Position numbers and translations under genes: made by a program. Below are positions 1 to 9,283 of a DNA stretch of 27,896 nt, piece after piece. Origin of the DNA: an uncultured Massilia sp. (lineage in GTDB: Bacteria; Pseudomonadota; Gammaproteobacteria; Burkholderiales; Burkholderiaceae). Location: NCBI GenBank assembly GCA_946886065.1, contig CAMPHU010000038.1, positions 1 to 27,896 on the forward strand, given 5' to 3'. The notes beneath the pieces were generated by a model. The model ran no database searches. It saw only the letters and a program-made list of their open reading frames with translations, and was not told the origin of the DNA. Every line of letters starts with the position of its first letter. Position 1 is the first letter of the stretch.

Positions 1-1755
1 CCCCTCCCCTTTCGCCACGCCCACGATCAGCGAGATATCCAGCCCCAGCTCTTCGAACACCTGGCGCGCCATCTCGACCTGGCCCTTGCCGCCGTCCACC
101 AGCACGATGTCCGGCACGACGCCCTCGCCGTTCGCCACCTTCTCGTAGCGCCGCGTGAGCACCTGGCGCATGGCCGCGTAGTCGTCGCCCGGCGTGATGC
201 CGTTGATGTTGAAGCGCCGGTACTCGCCGTTCTGCATCTGGTGGTGATGGAACACCACGCACGAGGCCTGGGTCGCCTCGCCCGCCGTGTGGCTGATGTC
301 GAAGCACTCGATGCGCAGGGCTTCCAGGTCCTCGTTGTCCAGCTCCAGCGTATCGGCCAGCGCCTGGGTGCGGGCCTGCTGCGAGCCCTGCTCGGACAAC
401 AGGCGCGCCAGCGCGATCTCGGCGCCCTTGCAGGCCATCTCCAGCCACTGGCGGCGCTGGCCCTGCGGCTGGAACACCAGGTTGATGCGGTGCCCGCACT
501 GCTCGGCGAGCGCCATGATCAGCTCCGGCTGGTCGAACTCGATGTTCAGGATCAGGGTGCCTGGAATGAACTGGCCGCTGTAGTGCTGGGCCAGGAAGGC
601 GCACAGCACCTCGACCTCGATCGGGCACTCGCCCAGCGATTCGCCCACATGGGTCGGGAAATAGGCGCGGTCGCCCAGGTGGCGGCCGCCGCGCACCATC
701 GCCAGGTTGACGCAGGCGCGCCCGCCCTGCACCACCACGGCGATCACGTCGACGTCGGCGTCGCCCGTGGTCTCCATGCTCTGCGCGTGCAGCACCTTCG
801 AGAGCGCCTGGATCTGGTTGCGCACCGAGGCCGCCTGCTCGAACTTGAGCTCCATGGCGTAGCCCTGCATCTTGGCCTGCAGGTCGTCCAGCACCTCGGT
901 CTGGCGCCCGCGCAGGAAGCGGGCGGCGTTGTCGACGTCGCGCTTGTAGTCGTCCGGCGCGATCAGGTTCACGCAGGGCGCGCTGCAGCGGCCGATCTGG
1001 TGCAGCAGGCAGGGACGCGTGCGGTTGCTGTACACGCTGTCCTCGCAGGTGCGCAGCATGAAGACCTTCTGCAGCAGCTGCATCGATTCCTTGGCCGCCC
1101 AGCCGCTCGGGAAGGGACCGAAGTACTGGTTCTTCTTGTCCAGCGACCCGCGGTAGTAGGACATGCGCGGCGCTTCGCCGCTGGAGATCTTGATGTAGGG
1201 GTAGGACTTATCGTCGCGGAACAGGATGTTGTAGCGAGGCTTGAGCGACTTGATCAGGTTGTTTTCCAGGATCAGGGCCTCGGCCTCGCTGCTGGTCACC
1301 GTGGTCTCCAGGTTCGCGATCTGCGACACCATCATCGCGATGCGCGGGCTCGACAAGGTCTTCTGGAAGTAGCTCGACACGCGCTTCTTGAGGTTGCGCG
1401 CCTTGCCGACGTAGAGCACCCCCTGGTTCGCGTCCAGGTAGCGGTAGACGCCCGGCAGGTCGGGCAGCCTGGCCACCGTCGCCAGCACCTGTTCGCGCGC
1501 CGAGGCGCTGGGCTGCACGCCTCCCTCGGCGTCCTTGCTCAGGGTCGCCGCCATCTCTTCCTTCATGGCTTGCCAGGCGTCCGGACGCACGCGCGGCTCG
1601 GACGCGTCGGCCTTCGGCTTGCGCGCGCGCGCGGGTTTCGCCGGTGCGGGCATGGCGGCGCCGGCCGCGGCCGCGTAGCTCGCGGGCGCCTCCGCCACTT
1701 CATCGGTCGGCGCCGGCACGTCCGGCTGCGCTGTGGGTTGAACTTCCTTGGTCAC
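1..1755 (-). CDS. uvrC: UvrC, excinuclease ABC subunit C (3' end off the window)
   Basis: UvrC is the nuclease subunit of nucleotide excision repair; it cuts on both sides of a lesion marked by UvrA/UvrB. The visible 585 codons include the GIY-YIG nuclease domain (GVYRY near residue 102, LYVG near 114), the cysteine cluster RTCEDS...[15 protein letters not shown] that matches the Fe-S ligands known in UvrC, the UVR segment, and the start of the RNase H-like endonuclease domain, breaking off at GVAKGEG at the window edge. The rest of that domain and the helix-hairpin-helix end are missing only because of the edge. The first in-frame start is a GTG 10 bases after the acpS stop, without a clear Shine-Dalgarno. 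It gives about 85 Ala/Pro/Lys-rich residues ahead of the usual N-terminus. Internal ATGs (Met35, Met64, Met68) are alternatives, so the start is uncertain while the identity is not. Confidence 0.95.
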   Translation of the reverse strand, partial: MTKEVQPTAQPDVPAPTDEVAEAPASYAAAAGAAMPAPAKPARARKPKADASEPRVRPDAWQAMKEEMAATLSKDAEGGVQPSASAREQVLATVARLPDLPGVYRYLDANQGVLYVGKARNLKKRVSSYFQKTLSSPRIAMMVSQIANLETTVTSSEAEALILENNLIKSLKPRYNILFRDDKSYPYIKISSGEAPRMSYYRGSLDKKNQYFGPFPSGWAAKESMQLLQKVFMLRTCEDSVYSNRTRPCLLHQIGRCSAPCVNLIAPDDYKRDVDNAARFLRGRQTEVLDDLQAKMQGYAMELKFEQAASVRNQIQALSKVLHAQSMETTGDADVDVIAVVVQGGRACVNLAMVRGGRHLGDRAYFPTHVGESLGECPIEVEVLCAFLAQHYSGQFIPGTLILNIEFDQPELIMALAEQCGHRINLVFQPQGQRRQWLEMACKGAEIALARLLSEQGSQQARTQALADTLELDNEDLEALRIECFDISHTAGEATQASCVVFHHHQMQNGEYRRFNINGITPGDDYAAMRQVLTRRYEKVANGEGVVPDIVLVDGGKGQVEMARQVFEELGLDISLIVGVAKGEG

Positions 1756-1765
1756 TGGCGATTCG

Positions 1766-2176
1766 CTAAAGGGTAAGCTGGCTGAGATCCTGGGTCACGA
1801 TCACGAAGGCGACGCCGTAGTCGGCCTCGTCGCTGATCGACACCTGGGCGCTGAGCCGGTTGTCGCGCATGAATTGTTCGAGTGCGCCGCTGCAGACGAT
1901 CATCGGCTTGCCGCTGGGGGCATTCAGCATCTGCATCGCGCGCCAGGTCATGGGCATGCGCATGCCCAGGCCGATGGCTTTCGAGAACGCCTCCTTGGCC
2001 GAAAAGCGGGTGGCCAGGAAGCGCAGGCCGCGCACGGCGTTCTTGGCGCTGCGCGCGTGGTATTTTTCCAGCTCCTGCGGGCCCAGGATCTTCTCGGCGA
2101 AGCGCGGGCCGCTGCGTGCGAGGGCAGCCTCGACACGCGAGATCTGGACGATGTCGGTGCCGATGCCGTAGATCAC
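1766..2176 (-). CDS. acpS: Holo-[acyl-carrier-protein] synthase AcpS
   Basis: AcpS transfers 4'-phosphopantetheine from CoA to the serine of apo-AcpP, switching on fatty acid synthesis; its substrate is encoded at 13798-14037. With the GTG start at 2176 the protein has 136 residues and begins [11 protein letters not shown], the normal N-terminus of the family. The Mg-binding Asp8 (GIGTDIV) and Glu62 ([11 protein letters not shown]) are present. A longer in-frame reading begins inside pdxJ at 2212, but it adds 12 residues foreign to the family, so I prefer GTG. That start lies one base after the pdxJ stop, which implies translational coupling. The pdxJ-acpS order following rnc-era-recO is common in proteobacteria. 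Confidence 0.95.
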   Translation of the reverse strand: MIYGIGTDIVQISRVEAALARSGPRFAEKILGPQELEKYHARSAKNAVRGLRFLATRFSAKEAFSKAIGLGMRMPMTWRAMQMLNAPSGKPMIVCSGALEQFMRDNRLSAQVSISDEADYGVAFVIVTQDLSQLTL

Positions 2177-2177
2177 C

Positions 2178-2960
2178 TCAGCCCCCGACTTTTCCGTTCG
2201 CATACGCCACACCGAGGCGCGCCGCGACCATGATCGCCTTCATCTCGCGCACCGCGTTTTCCCAGCCCGCGAACAGCGCGTGGGCGACGATCGCATGGCC
2301 GATGTTCAGCTCGTGGATGTCGCGGATCGCGGCCACCGGCTGCACGTTGGTGTAATGCAGGCCGTGGCCCGCGTTCACGCGCAGGCCGCGCGTCACGCCG
2401 GCGTGCACGCCCGCCTTGATGCGCTCCAGCTCGCGCTGCGCTTCCTCGCCTTCGGCTTCTGCATAGCGGCCGGTATGCAGCTCGATCACGGTGGCGCCCA
2501 CGGCGCGCGAGGCGTCGATCTGCTGCTCGTCCGCGTCGATGAACAGCGACACGCGGATGCCTTCCTGCTTGAGCTGGCGGACGGCCGCTTCGACCTCGTG
2601 ATAGTGGCGCACCACGTCCAGGCCGCCCTCGGTGGTCACCTCTTCGCGGCGCTCCGGCACCAGGCACACGTCCTGGGGCTTCACCCGGCAGGCGAAGTCG
2701 ATCATCTCGCGGGTTACCGCCGCTTCCAGGTTCATGCGGGTGGCCAGCTGCGGGCGCAGCGCCAGCACGTCGGCGTCCTTGATGTGGCGGCGGTCTTCGC
2801 GCAGGTGCAGGGTGATCAGGTCGGCGCCCGCCTGCTCGGCCAGCAGCGCCGCGCGGATCGGGTCCGGATACACGGTGCCGCGGGCATTGCGCACGGTGGC
2901 GATATGGTCGATGTTCACGCCCAGGTCGATCACCGGGCCGGCAGGTTGCAGGAAGCTCAT
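2178..2960 (-). CDS. pdxJ: Pyridoxine 5'-phosphate synthase PdxJ
   Basis: PdxJ condenses 1-deoxy-D-xylulose 5-phosphate with 3-amino-2-oxopropyl phosphate to form pyridoxine 5'-phosphate, the last ring-forming step of the DXP-dependent vitamin B6 pathway. The 260-residue protein has the family length. It carries the N-terminal signature [16 protein letters not shown], followed by the TIM-barrel segments [43 protein letters not shown] and [12 protein letters not shown], which hold the conserved His and Glu residues. It lies 26 bases after recO and almost touches acpS. No abnormalities are seen. Confidence 0.97.
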   Translation of the reverse strand: MSFLQPAGPVIDLGVNIDHIATVRNARGTVYPDPIRAALLAEQAGADLITLHLREDRRHIKDADVLALRPQLATRMNLEAAVTREMIDFACRVKPQDVCLVPERREEVTTEGGLDVVRHYHEVEAAVRQLKQEGIRVSLFIDADEQQIDASRAVGATVIELHTGRYAEAEGEEAQRELERIKAGVHAGVTRGLRVNAGHGLHYTNVQPVAAIRDIHELNIGHAIVAHALFAGWENAVREMKAIMVAARLGVAYANGKVGG

Positions 2961-2986
2961 GTTCGTCGTTTCTCAGGTTTTGCAGA

Positions 2987-3811
2987 CTACAGTTGCATCA
3001 AATCGATCAGAATCTGGCGTGTGTTCAGCGGCTGGCCGCCAAGGTGGTGCGCCAGCAGGAAGCGCATCAGCTGCTTGCTCTGCGCCAGGGTGGCCTGGTC
3101 GGCGTAATCGTCGCGCTCCATGTCGAGCAAGCACTTGCCGCTCACCACAGGCCAGACGTCGCTGGGCATGGCCTGGCGCGGGCCGCGCTCGGGGTCGACC
3201 ACATAGCGGCCGTCCGGCTCCACCGGCGCACGGGTCGTGGTGCAGCGCTCCAGGTCGGCGGCGACGCCCGTTTCCTTAAGTAAGGCCCTTTCGAACTTTC
3301 GCAAGACAATTTGCGCAGGTTCGCCGTGGGCCAGCTGGTTCAGGGTCGAGACGTAGTGATCGAACAAGGCCGGGTGCCTGTCGTCGCGGGCCAGCAGCTT
3401 GACCAGCAGTTCGTTCAGGTAGAAGCCGCACAGCAGTGCGGTCTTTTCCAGGGGCAGCATGCCGCCCACCCATTCGGCATCGACCAGGGTGCGCAGCTCG
3501 GACTTGCCGCCGAAGGAGACCGACAAGGGCTGGAAGGTCTGCAGCACCCCGCGCAGCTTCGACAGCGGGCGCTTGGCGCCCTTGGCGACCAGGCCCACGC
3601 GGCCGTGGTCGCGCGTGAACATGTCGACGATGAGGCTGGTTTCCTTGTAGGGATAGCTGTGCAGCACGAAGCCGGGCTGGCCCACCACCCTGCCCTCGCG
3701 CACCGGCGTGCGCGGGCGGATGCGCCGCTCGGGCGCCGGCGCCGGCGCGCCTGCGGGAGCACCGGAAGCGATCAGCGCTTGCGCATCGTCGAGGTCGTCG
3801 TGGCTGGGCAT
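2987..3811 (-). CDS. recO: DNA repair protein RecO
   Basis: RecO works with RecR and RecF to load RecA on gapped DNA in the RecF recombination pathway. The protein has 274 residues. The OB-fold starts near residue 43 ([38 protein letters not shown]) and is followed by the helical region ([28 protein letters not shown]) and the C-terminal part ending [13 protein letters not shown]. About 42 Ala/Pro/Arg-rich residues precede the OB-fold and are unusual for the family. The ATG at 3811 has AGGA five bases upstream, which supports this long form. It follows era by 27 bases, the usual rnc-era-recO order. Confidence 0.94.
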   Translation of the reverse strand: MPSHDDLDDAQALIASGAPAGAPAPAPERRIRPRTPVREGRVVGQPGFVLHSYPYKETSLIVDMFTRDHGRVGLVAKGAKRPLSKLRGVLQTFQPLSVSFGGKSELRTLVDAEWVGGMLPLEKTALLCGFYLNELLVKLLARDDRHPALFDHYVSTLNQLAHGEPAQIVLRKFERALLKETGVAADLERCTTTRAPVEPDGRYVVDPERGPRQAMPSDVWPVVSGKCLLDMERDDYADQATLAQSKQLMRFLLAHHLGGQPLNTRQILIDLMQL

Positions 3812-3838
3812 GCGTTCCTGGAGATCCCCCTGCAGCGC

Positions 3839-4735
3839 TTACTCGTAGCCGTAGGCGCGCAGGCCCGCTTCGTTGTCGGCCCAGCCGGATTTGACCTTGA
3901 CCCAGATTTCCAGGTACACGGGGCCACCGAACAGCTTTTCCATGTCCAGGCGCGACTGGGTCGAGATTTCCTTCAATCGCGCGCCCTTGTTACCGATGAT
4001 CATGGACTTGTGCGTATCGCGCTCGACCAGGATGGCCGCGAAGATGCGGCGCAAATTGCCTTCCTGCTCGAACTGCTCGATCAGCACGGTGCTGGTGTAG
4101 GGCAGCTCGTCGCCCAGCAGGCGGAACACCTTTTCGCGCACGATTTCGGCGGCCAGGAATTTCTCGCTGCGGTCGGTGATGTCATCCGGCCCGAAGATCG
4201 GCGCATTTTCCGGCAGGTGGCGCTTGATTTCGTTTTCCAGGGCGTCGACCTGGAAGCGCAGCTTGGCCGATACCGGCACCACGGCGGTAAAGTCGCGCAG
4301 CGCGGCGATCTTCTGGGCAAAGGGCATCAGGACAGCCTTGTCCTTCACGCGGTCGGCCTTGTTGATCACCAGGACCACCGGCACGTTCTTGGGCAGCAGG
4401 TTCAGCACCTGTTCGTCGGCCGGGCCGAAGGTGCCGGCTTCCACCAGGAACAGGATCACGTCCGACGAGGTCAGCGTGTTCGAGACGGTCTTGTTGAGCG
4501 TCTTGTTCAGGGCGTTCGCGTGGCGGGTCTGGAAGCCCGGGGTGTCGACGTAGATGAACTGGGCGTCGTCGCGGGTCTGGATGCCGGTGATGCGGTGGCG
4601 CGTGGTCTGGGCCTTGCGCGAGGTGATCGACACCTTGGCGCCGATCAGCACGTTCATCAGGGTCGACTTGCCGACATTGGGACGGCCGACGATGGCGATG
4701 TAGCCACAGCGGAAGGCTTCTTGGGTGCTGCTCAT
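3839..4735 (-). CDS. era: GTPase Era
   Basis: Era is an essential GTPase that binds 16S rRNA and helps mature the 30S subunit. The 298-residue product shows the G1 motif GRPNVGKST (about residues 17-25), G3 DTPGF, G4 NKAD, and the C-terminal KH domain ([16 protein letters not shown]) used for RNA binding. The ATG at 4735 overlaps the rnc stop by four bases (ATGA), so the two genes are probably translationally coupled. The same frame is open further upstream inside rnc, but that extra sequence is an antisense-like Arg/Pro-rich artefact, and the family N-terminus is [20 protein letters not shown]. Confidence 0.97.
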   Translation of the reverse strand: MSSTQEAFRCGYIAIVGRPNVGKSTLMNVLIGAKVSITSRKAQTTRHRITGIQTRDDAQFIYVDTPGFQTRHANALNKTLNKTVSNTLTSSDVILFLVEAGTFGPADEQVLNLLPKNVPVVLVINKADRVKDKAVLMPFAQKIAALRDFTAVVPVSAKLRFQVDALENEIKRHLPENAPIFGPDDITDRSEKFLAAEIVREKVFRLLGDELPYTSTVLIEQFEQEGNLRRIFAAILVERDTHKSMIIGNKGARLKEISTQSRLDMEKLFGGPVYLEIWVKVKSGWADNEAGLRAYGYE

Positions 4736-5526
4736 GATGGGGTGGTTCCTGGTTGTTCCGCCGGTACTGCAGGCGCGTCGCTCTGGATGGTGGCGATGCC
4801 CGCCAGCTTGAGCTGGGCGGCGCGGGGTTTGGTCTTGCGGCCGGACGGCTTGCTCAGGGCCTGCTGGGCGACTTCGAGGGCGAGGCGGGCCGCGGCCTGC
4901 TCGCCGGCACGGCGGCTGCCGCCGCGGCCGAAGACCTGGACGTTCAGCTTGGGCACCAGGCATTCGACTTCGAATTCCTGGCTGTGGGCGGCGCCGTGGG
5001 TGGCCACCACGTTATAGGTCGGCAAGGAGATCTTTTTGCTCTGCAGGAATTCCTGCAGCAGGGTCTTGGCGTCCTTGCCCAGGGTAGCCGGGTCGACCGT
5101 GTCCAGCAATGGCAGGTAGAAGGCGCGGATCACCGCGCGCGCCGCCTCGAAGCCGGTGTCCAGGAAGATCGCGCCGAGCAGCGCTTCCAGGGTGTCGGCC
5201 AGGATCGAGGGACGGCGGAAACCGCCCGACTTGAGTTCGCCCTCGCCGAGGCGCAGGAACTGCGACAGCTCCAGCTTCTGGGCGATCTCGAACAGCGACT
5301 GCTGCTTGACCAGGTTGGCGCGCAGGCGCGACAAATCGCCTTCGTCGAGGCTGGTGAAGCGTTCGTACAGGATCGAGGCCACGACGCAGTTCAGAATCGA
5401 GTCGCCCAGGAATTCCAGGCGCTCGTTATGCAAACTGCTGTGGCTACGATGGGTCAGGGCTTGCTGAAGCAGCCCGGCATCCCGAAACGTATACCCCAAG
5501 CGTGTTTGCAATAACTGAAGATTCAT
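4732..5526 (-). CDS. rnc: Ribonuclease III
   Basis: RNase III cuts double-stranded RNA in rRNA precursors and structured mRNAs. The 264-residue protein contains the signature [10 protein letters not shown] (residues 34-43). The catalytic acidic residues are Glu38, Asp42, Asp111 and Glu114 ([11 protein letters not shown]). A dsRNA-binding domain follows at about residues 158-227 ([11 protein letters not shown]...[18 protein letters not shown]). A roughly 35-residue Lys/Pro/Ala-rich tail beyond the dsRBD has no counterpart in the E. coli enzyme. It overlaps era by four bases and sits downstream of lepA-lepB, the standard proteobacterial arrangement. Confidence 0.97.
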   Translation of the reverse strand: MNLQLLQTRLGYTFRDAGLLQQALTHRSHSSLHNERLEFLGDSILNCVVASILYERFTSLDEGDLSRLRANLVKQQSLFEIAQKLELSQFLRLGEGELKSGGFRRPSILADTLEALLGAIFLDTGFEAARAVIRAFYLPLLDTVDPATLGKDAKTLLQEFLQSKKISLPTYNVVATHGAAHSQEFEVECLVPKLNVQVFGRGGSRRAGEQAAARLALEVAQQALSKPSGRKTKPRAAQLKLAGIATIQSDAPAVPAEQPGTTPS

Positions 5527-5575
5527 TGTCGATGCCGTCTCTCGCCCGGCGCAGGGCCGGGTCCTTTCTGATGTG

Positions 5576-5980
5576 TTACTGGGCTGTGTCGGCAGCCGGC
5601 GCGGCCGCGGCCGGGTCGGTGCTGCCGGCGAAGTCGATCACGAAGCTGACGTTGCCCATCAGCGGAACCCGCTTTTCATAGGCGAAGCTGATTTCCGGCT
5701 CGCCGCTCTCGCGCGAAATCACCAGGTCGCGTCCGCGCACGACGTCGATGCTGTTGATGCCGGCATTGCGGTCGTAGGCCGCCATCATCTCGCGCGGCGT
5801 ACCGCCCGCTTCCTTGGCCTTGACGATGGCGTCCTTGATCGTGTTGTATTCGAGATAAGCCGGAACCAGCTTGATGGCGAACAGCGCCATCACGCACACT
5901 ACCGCCAAAACGGCGATCAGGCCGGTCAGCGACATGCCTTTTTCGGCGCCCACGAAAACCTGCTTCTTGTTCCCTTGCAT
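5576..5980 (-). CDS. DUF4845 single-pass membrane protein
   Basis: This 134-residue protein of unknown function belongs to the DUF4845 family usually found between lepB and rnc. It has a short polar start ([14 protein letters not shown]), one membrane segment at about residues 15-38 ([23 protein letters not shown]), then a family-typical [14 protein letters not shown] stretch and a predicted periplasmic beta-rich domain ending in an Ala/Asp tail. The membrane segment looks like a type IV prepilin N-terminus (Gly-Met-Ser-Leu), but the glutamate expected at position +5 is absent, so I do not call it a pilin. The ATG at 5980 is chosen because GGAG lies eight bases upstream; the longer reading runs back into lepB. 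A role in envelope biogenesis is only a guess. Confidence 0.85.
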   Translation of the reverse strand: MQGNKKQVFVGAEKGMSLTGLIAVLAVVCVMALFAIKLVPAYLEYNTIKDAIVKAKEAGGTPREMMAAYDRNAGINSIDVVRGRDLVISRESGEPEISFAYEKRVPLMGNVSFVIDFAGSTDPAAAAPAADTAQ

Positions 5981-5997
5981 TGCTTGCGCTCCCCGCG

Positions 5998-6927
5998 TTA
6001 CCGGATGCCGCCAATCCGCTTCGGATTGCCGAAATTCATCCAAACGACGATCGCCTTGCCAACAATGTTCTTGTCCGGGACGAAGCCCCAATAGCGGCTG
6101 TCCTGGCTGTTGTCTCGGTTATCGCCTAACATGAAATAGTTGCCCTCCGGTACGATACAGGTAAATTTATCGTACGAATAGTCGCAAGCTTCACGGTTCG
6201 GGAAGTTCTCGACATTGCCGAGATCGAAGCTGGGACGGCCGTCGGAATTCAGGATGCGGTGCGCGACCTCGCTATCCTTGCCCGGGAGCTTTTCCACCAG
6301 CTGCTTGTGGTAGACGGGGTGCTGGTCGTCGAGGTAGTCGTCCAGGGGCGTGTACTCGACCGGCTTGCCGTTCACCGTCAGGCGCTTGTTCTCGTAGGTG
6401 ATTTTATCACCCGGCACACCAATGACGCGTTTGATGTAGTCCTGGCTCATGTCCTTGGGGTACTTGAACACCATCACGTCGCCGCGCTGGGGATCATTGA
6501 TCTGGATGATCTTTTTGTTAATGATCGGCAGGCGGATACCGTAGGTGTACTTGTTCACCAGGATGAAGTCGCCCACCAGCAGGGTCGGCACCATCGACGA
6601 GGACGGGATCTTGAACGGCTCCCACAGGAAGGAACGCAGCACGAAGACCAGCACGATCACCGGGAAGAAGCTGCCCGAGTATTCGATCCAGGTCGGCTGG
6701 CGCAGGTGGGCCTGCTCGATCGCCGCGCGGTTGCCGTTGTTGTCGACCTGGATCCCGTCCGCCACCAGCTTGGCGGTGCGGGCGTCGTACTCGGCCAGGG
6801 CGGCGTCGGCCTGGCGGCGGCGCTGCTTGGCCAGGTAGAACACATCCAGGCACCAGATGACACCGGTGATCACCATGGCGACGAACAGGATCAGGGCAAA
6901 GTTGCCCAAGATAGGTTGCAGGTTCAT
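5998..6927 (-). CDS. lepB: Signal peptidase I
   Basis: LepB removes signal peptides from exported proteins on the outer face of the inner membrane. The 309-residue protein has two N-terminal membrane segments (about 7-31 and 86-101) separated by a cytoplasmic loop. It carries the catalytic Ser111 in IPSSSMVPTL, the catalytic Lys166 in DYIKRVIGVPGD, and the late box GDNRDNSQDSRYWGFVP. The start codon directly abuts the lepA stop, so the two genes form one transcription unit with coupled translation. Exported proteins encoded here, including DegP and the COG3014-like protein, would be substrates; the lipoproteins would instead use signal peptidase II. Confidence 0.97.
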   Translation of the reverse strand: MNLQPILGNFALILFVAMVITGVIWCLDVFYLAKQRRRQADAALAEYDARTAKLVADGIQVDNNGNRAAIEQAHLRQPTWIEYSGSFFPVIVLVFVLRSFLWEPFKIPSSSMVPTLLVGDFILVNKYTYGIRLPIINKKIIQINDPQRGDVMVFKYPKDMSQDYIKRVIGVPGDKITYENKRLTVNGKPVEYTPLDDYLDDQHPVYHKQLVEKLPGKDSEVAHRILNSDGRPSFDLGNVENFPNREACDYSYDKFTCIVPEGNYFMLGDNRDNSQDSRYWGFVPDKNIVGKAIVVWMNFGNPKRIGGIR

Positions 6928-8721
6928 TTATTTTTCTTCCACCTGGAGGATGGCGAGGAAGGCTTCCTGCGGAATCTCCACGGAACCGACCTGCTTCATG
7001 CGCTTCTTGCCGGCTTTCTGTTTTTCCAGCAGTTTCTTCTTGCGGCTGATGTCGCCGCCATAGCACTTGGCCAGCACGTTCTTGCGCAGCGCCTTGACGT
7101 TCTCGCGCGAGATGATGGTGGCGCCGATCGCGGCCTGGATCGCCACGTCGAACATCTGGCGCGGGATCAGTTCGCGCATCTTGGCCGCCACCTGGCGGCC
7201 GCGGTAAGGCGCGTTGGCGCGGTGCACGATGATCGCCAGCGCGTCGACCTTCTCGCTGTTGATCAGCATGTCGACCTTCACCACGTCGGCGGCGCGGTAT
7301 TCCTTGAACTCGTAGTCCATCGAGGCATAGCCGCGCGAGGTCGACTTCAGGCGGTCGAAGAAGTCCAGCACGATCTCCGCCATCGGGATCTCGTAATGCA
7401 GCTTGACCTGGCGGCCGTGGTAGGCCATGTCCATCTGGACGCCGCGCTTGCCGTTACACAGGGTCATCACCGCGCCCACATATTCCTGGGGCATGTACAG
7501 GTTGACGTCGACGATCGGCTCGCGCACTTCGTTGATCTTGGACGGCTCCGGCATCTTCGACGGATTGTCGACCCGGACCATGGAGCCATCGCGCATCTCG
7601 ACCTCGTACACGACGGTCGGCGCGGTGGTGATCAGGTCCATGTCGAATTCGCGCTCGAGGCGTTCCTGCACGATCTCCATGTGCAGCAGGCCCAGGAAGC
7701 CGCAGCGGAAGCCGAAGCCCAGCGCCTGCGAGACTTCCGGCTCGTACATCAGGGCGGCGTCGTTCAGCTTCAGCTTTTCCAGCGAGTCGCGCAGCGCGTC
7801 GTACTGGTTCGCTTCCACCGGGAACAGGCCGGCGAACACCTGCGGCTGGACTTCCTTGAAGCCCGGCAGCGGTTCGGGGGCCGGCTTGCCGGCCAGGGTG
7901 ACGGTATCGCCCACCTTGGCGGCAGTCAGTTCCTTGATGCCGGCGATGATGAAGCCCACCTGTCCTGCGGACAGTTCCGGCAGCGAGACCGAACGCGGGG
8001 TGAACACGCCCACGCTCTCGACCAGGTTGACCGAACCGGTCGCCATCAGCAGGATTTTCTCTTTCGGGCGCAGGGTGCCATTCACCACGCGCACCAGCAT
8101 CACGACGCCCACGTAGGGGTCGTACCAGGAGTCGACGATCAGGGCCTGCAGCGGCGCGTCCGGGTCGCCCTTGGGCGGCGGGACCTTCGCGATCAGGGTT
8201 TCGAGCACGTCTTCCACGCCCAGGCCGGTCTTGGCCGAGCAGGTGGTGGCGTCCGACGCATCGATGCCGATCACGTCCTCGATTTCCTTCTTGGCGTTGT
8301 CCGGGTCGGCGTGCGGCAGGTCGATCTTGTTCAGGATCGGCACCACTTCCACGCCCAGGTCGAGCGCGGTGTAGCAGTTGGCCACGGTCTGGGCTTCCAC
8401 GCCCTGGGACGCGTCGACCACCAGCAGCGCGCCTTCGCAGGCGGACAGCGAGCGCGAGACTTCGTAGCTGAAGTCGACGTGGCCGGGGGTGTCGATCAGG
8501 TTCAGGTTGTAGGTCTGGCCGTCGCGCGCCTTGTACTGCAGCGCCGCGGTCTGGGCCTTGATGGTGATGCCGCGCTCGCGCTCCAGATCCATCGAGTCGA
8601 GCACCTGCGCGTCCATCTCGCGCTCCGACAGGCCGCCGCACAGCTGGATGATGCGGTCCGCCAGGGTCGATTTGCCGTGGTCGATGTGGGCGATGATGGA
8701 AAAGTTACGTATGTTGTTCAT
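6928..8721 (-). CDS. lepA: Elongation factor 4 (LepA)
   Basis: LepA is a translational GTPase that acts on ribosomes during initiation, stalling or stress. The 597-residue product matches the family length and begins [19 protein letters not shown], containing the P-loop. DTPGH (G3) and NKIDLP (G4) follow, then the EF-G-like domains and the LepA-specific C-terminal domain ([26 protein letters not shown]). I chose the ATG at 8721; the in-frame TTG two codons earlier is less likely. There is no good Shine-Dalgarno before this ATG. A 24-codon reading frame ends nine bases upstream and may supply ribosomes by coupling. Confidence 0.97.
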   Translation of the reverse strand: MNNIRNFSIIAHIDHGKSTLADRIIQLCGGLSEREMDAQVLDSMDLERERGITIKAQTAALQYKARDGQTYNLNLIDTPGHVDFSYEVSRSLSACEGALLVVDASQGVEAQTVANCYTALDLGVEVVPILNKIDLPHADPDNAKKEIEDVIGIDASDATTCSAKTGLGVEDVLETLIAKVPPPKGDPDAPLQALIVDSWYDPYVGVVMLVRVVNGTLRPKEKILLMATGSVNLVESVGVFTPRSVSLPELSAGQVGFIIAGIKELTAAKVGDTVTLAGKPAPEPLPGFKEVQPQVFAGLFPVEANQYDALRDSLEKLKLNDAALMYEPEVSQALGFGFRCGFLGLLHMEIVQERLEREFDMDLITTAPTVVYEVEMRDGSMVRVDNPSKMPEPSKINEVREPIVDVNLYMPQEYVGAVMTLCNGKRGVQMDMAYHGRQVKLHYEIPMAEIVLDFFDRLKSTSRGYASMDYEFKEYRAADVVKVDMLINSEKVDALAIIVHRANAPYRGRQVAAKMRELIPRQMFDVAIQAAIGATIISRENVKALRKNVLAKCYGGDISRKKKLLEKQKAGKKRMKQVGSVEIPQEAFLAILQVEEK

Positions 8722-8730
8722 TAACAAAGC

Positions 8731-8805
8731 TCAAAACCAAAAGGGCCGCACAAGGCCGGCATCCGGGGCGCTGCACAGCAGCGGAATACGAAAAAAGCGC
8801 CGCAT
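8731..8805 (-). CDS. Possible 24-residue leader peptide upstream of lepA
   Basis: An ATG at 8805, preceded by AGGG at a usable distance, opens a 24-codon frame ending in TGA nine bases before the lepA start. The predicted peptide begins MRRFFRIPLL and ends RPFWF. The start codon lies in the loop-side end of a terminator-like stem and the frame reads through its U-tract, so translating it would disturb the hairpin. No homology is known to me and a chance open frame of this length is quite possible. I list it for its position rather than for any coding signal. Confidence 0.25.
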   Translation of the reverse strand: MRRFFRIPLLCSAPDAGLVRPFWF

Positions 8806-8833
8806 CCGGGGCCCTGAGGCTCCCAGGCAGCGC
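8791..8833 (-). terminator. Terminator or attenuator in the lepA leader
   Basis: In the minus-strand transcript GCGCUGC pairs with GCGGCGC (one G-U pair) around a 23-base loop, immediately followed by six U. It could end the rpoE-degP-glutaredoxin transcript or act as an attenuator about 70 bases before lepA. A second perfect partner for the 5' arm, GCAGCGC, lies downstream (8768-8774), and GCCCCGGATGC occurs twice in this leader. Confidence 0.6.
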
Positions 8834-8977
8834 CTGATCAACAGCGGGAAAAGCACTTTATCGCAGGGATAGAAGCTTTCCGACCCGGCATTTTACCGGA
8901 TTTCGAGGCAGAAAGCCCGGTTTCCGGGGCGCCGGCAGGCATATCTGCGGGCCGAAACGCTCGAAACAAGACCAGGC

Positions 8978-9012
8978 GGGCGCCGGGGGGGGCGCCCGGA
9001 CGGGCGTCCGGG
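8978..9012 (-). terminator. Overlapping GC-rich hairpins after the glutaredoxin-like gene
   Basis: Directly after the stop codon the transcript can form CCCGGAC/GTCCGGG (8995-9012) or, exclusive of it, GGGCGCC/GGCGCCC (8978-8997). Neither is followed by a U-tract, so this would be a weak terminator or a 3' stabilising structure. Confidence 0.4.
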
Positions 9013-9013
9013 C

Positions 9014-9283
9014 TCAGGCGGGAGCGGCCACCAGGCCGGCCACATAGGCCCGCACCGCCGCCTCGTCCAGGAAGTAATGGCAGAGCTCCTCGCCGTCCGG
9101 GTCGCCGTACAGCACCGGCACCAGTTCGTTGAAGCGCTCCTCCAGCGCCGGGTCGGCGTCCACGTCGAGGACGGTGATCGCGAAGGGCCGGCCGGGTTCC
9201 TCCATGGCGCGCAGGGCGGCCAGCATGTCCTCGCACAGGTGGCACCAGACGCGCGAATACAGGGTGAAGGGAATCGCCTGCAT
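9014..9283 (-). CDS. Glutaredoxin-like (DUF836) thiol protein
   Basis: A small 89-residue thioredoxin-fold protein. The N-terminal strand MQAIPFTLYSRVWCHLCEDM carries a CxxC site (Cys14, Cys17); the central part has ITVLDVDADPALEERF and the cis-proline strand LVPVLYGD, as expected for the glutaredoxin-like DUF836 family. A third cysteine (Cys68) lies near the C-terminus. The ATG overlaps the degP stop by one base (TGATG), so it is probably co-translated with the protease. A link with thiol or disulfide status during envelope stress is an inference from context. The substrate is unknown. Confidence 0.85.
   Translation of the reverse strand: MQAIPFTLYSRVWCHLCEDMLAALRAMEEPGRPFAITVLDVDADPALEERFNELVPVLYGDPDGEELCHYFLDEAAVRAYVAGLVAAPA

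Larger units (their letters stand above)
8722..9013. other. Intergenic region between glutaredoxin-like gene and lepA
   Basis: This is the longest gap in the window (292 bases). From the glutaredoxin side it holds two overlapping GC-rich hairpins (8978-9012), a TAAAAT box on the minus strand (8890-8895) with no convincing -35, the terminator-like hairpin at 8791-8833 and the possible 24-codon leader frame at 8731-8805. I see no other gene. Confidence 0.6.

Noticed and set aside
241..1776. 511-codon plus-strand open frame
   Set aside because: Antisense of uvrC, which has clear nuclease motifs on the minus strand.
3311..5017. 568-codon plus-strand open frame
   Set aside because: Shadow of recO, era and the end of rnc; no recognisable domain.
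5576..5980. Type IV pilin or pseudopilin
   Set aside because: No Glu at position +5 and no typical cleavage context; better explained as DUF4845.
6259..8724. 821-codon plus-strand open frame opposite lepA and lepB
   Set aside because: It is the antisense of two unmistakable genes; composition is His/Val/Leu/Asp-rich as expected from GC-biased codons read backwards.
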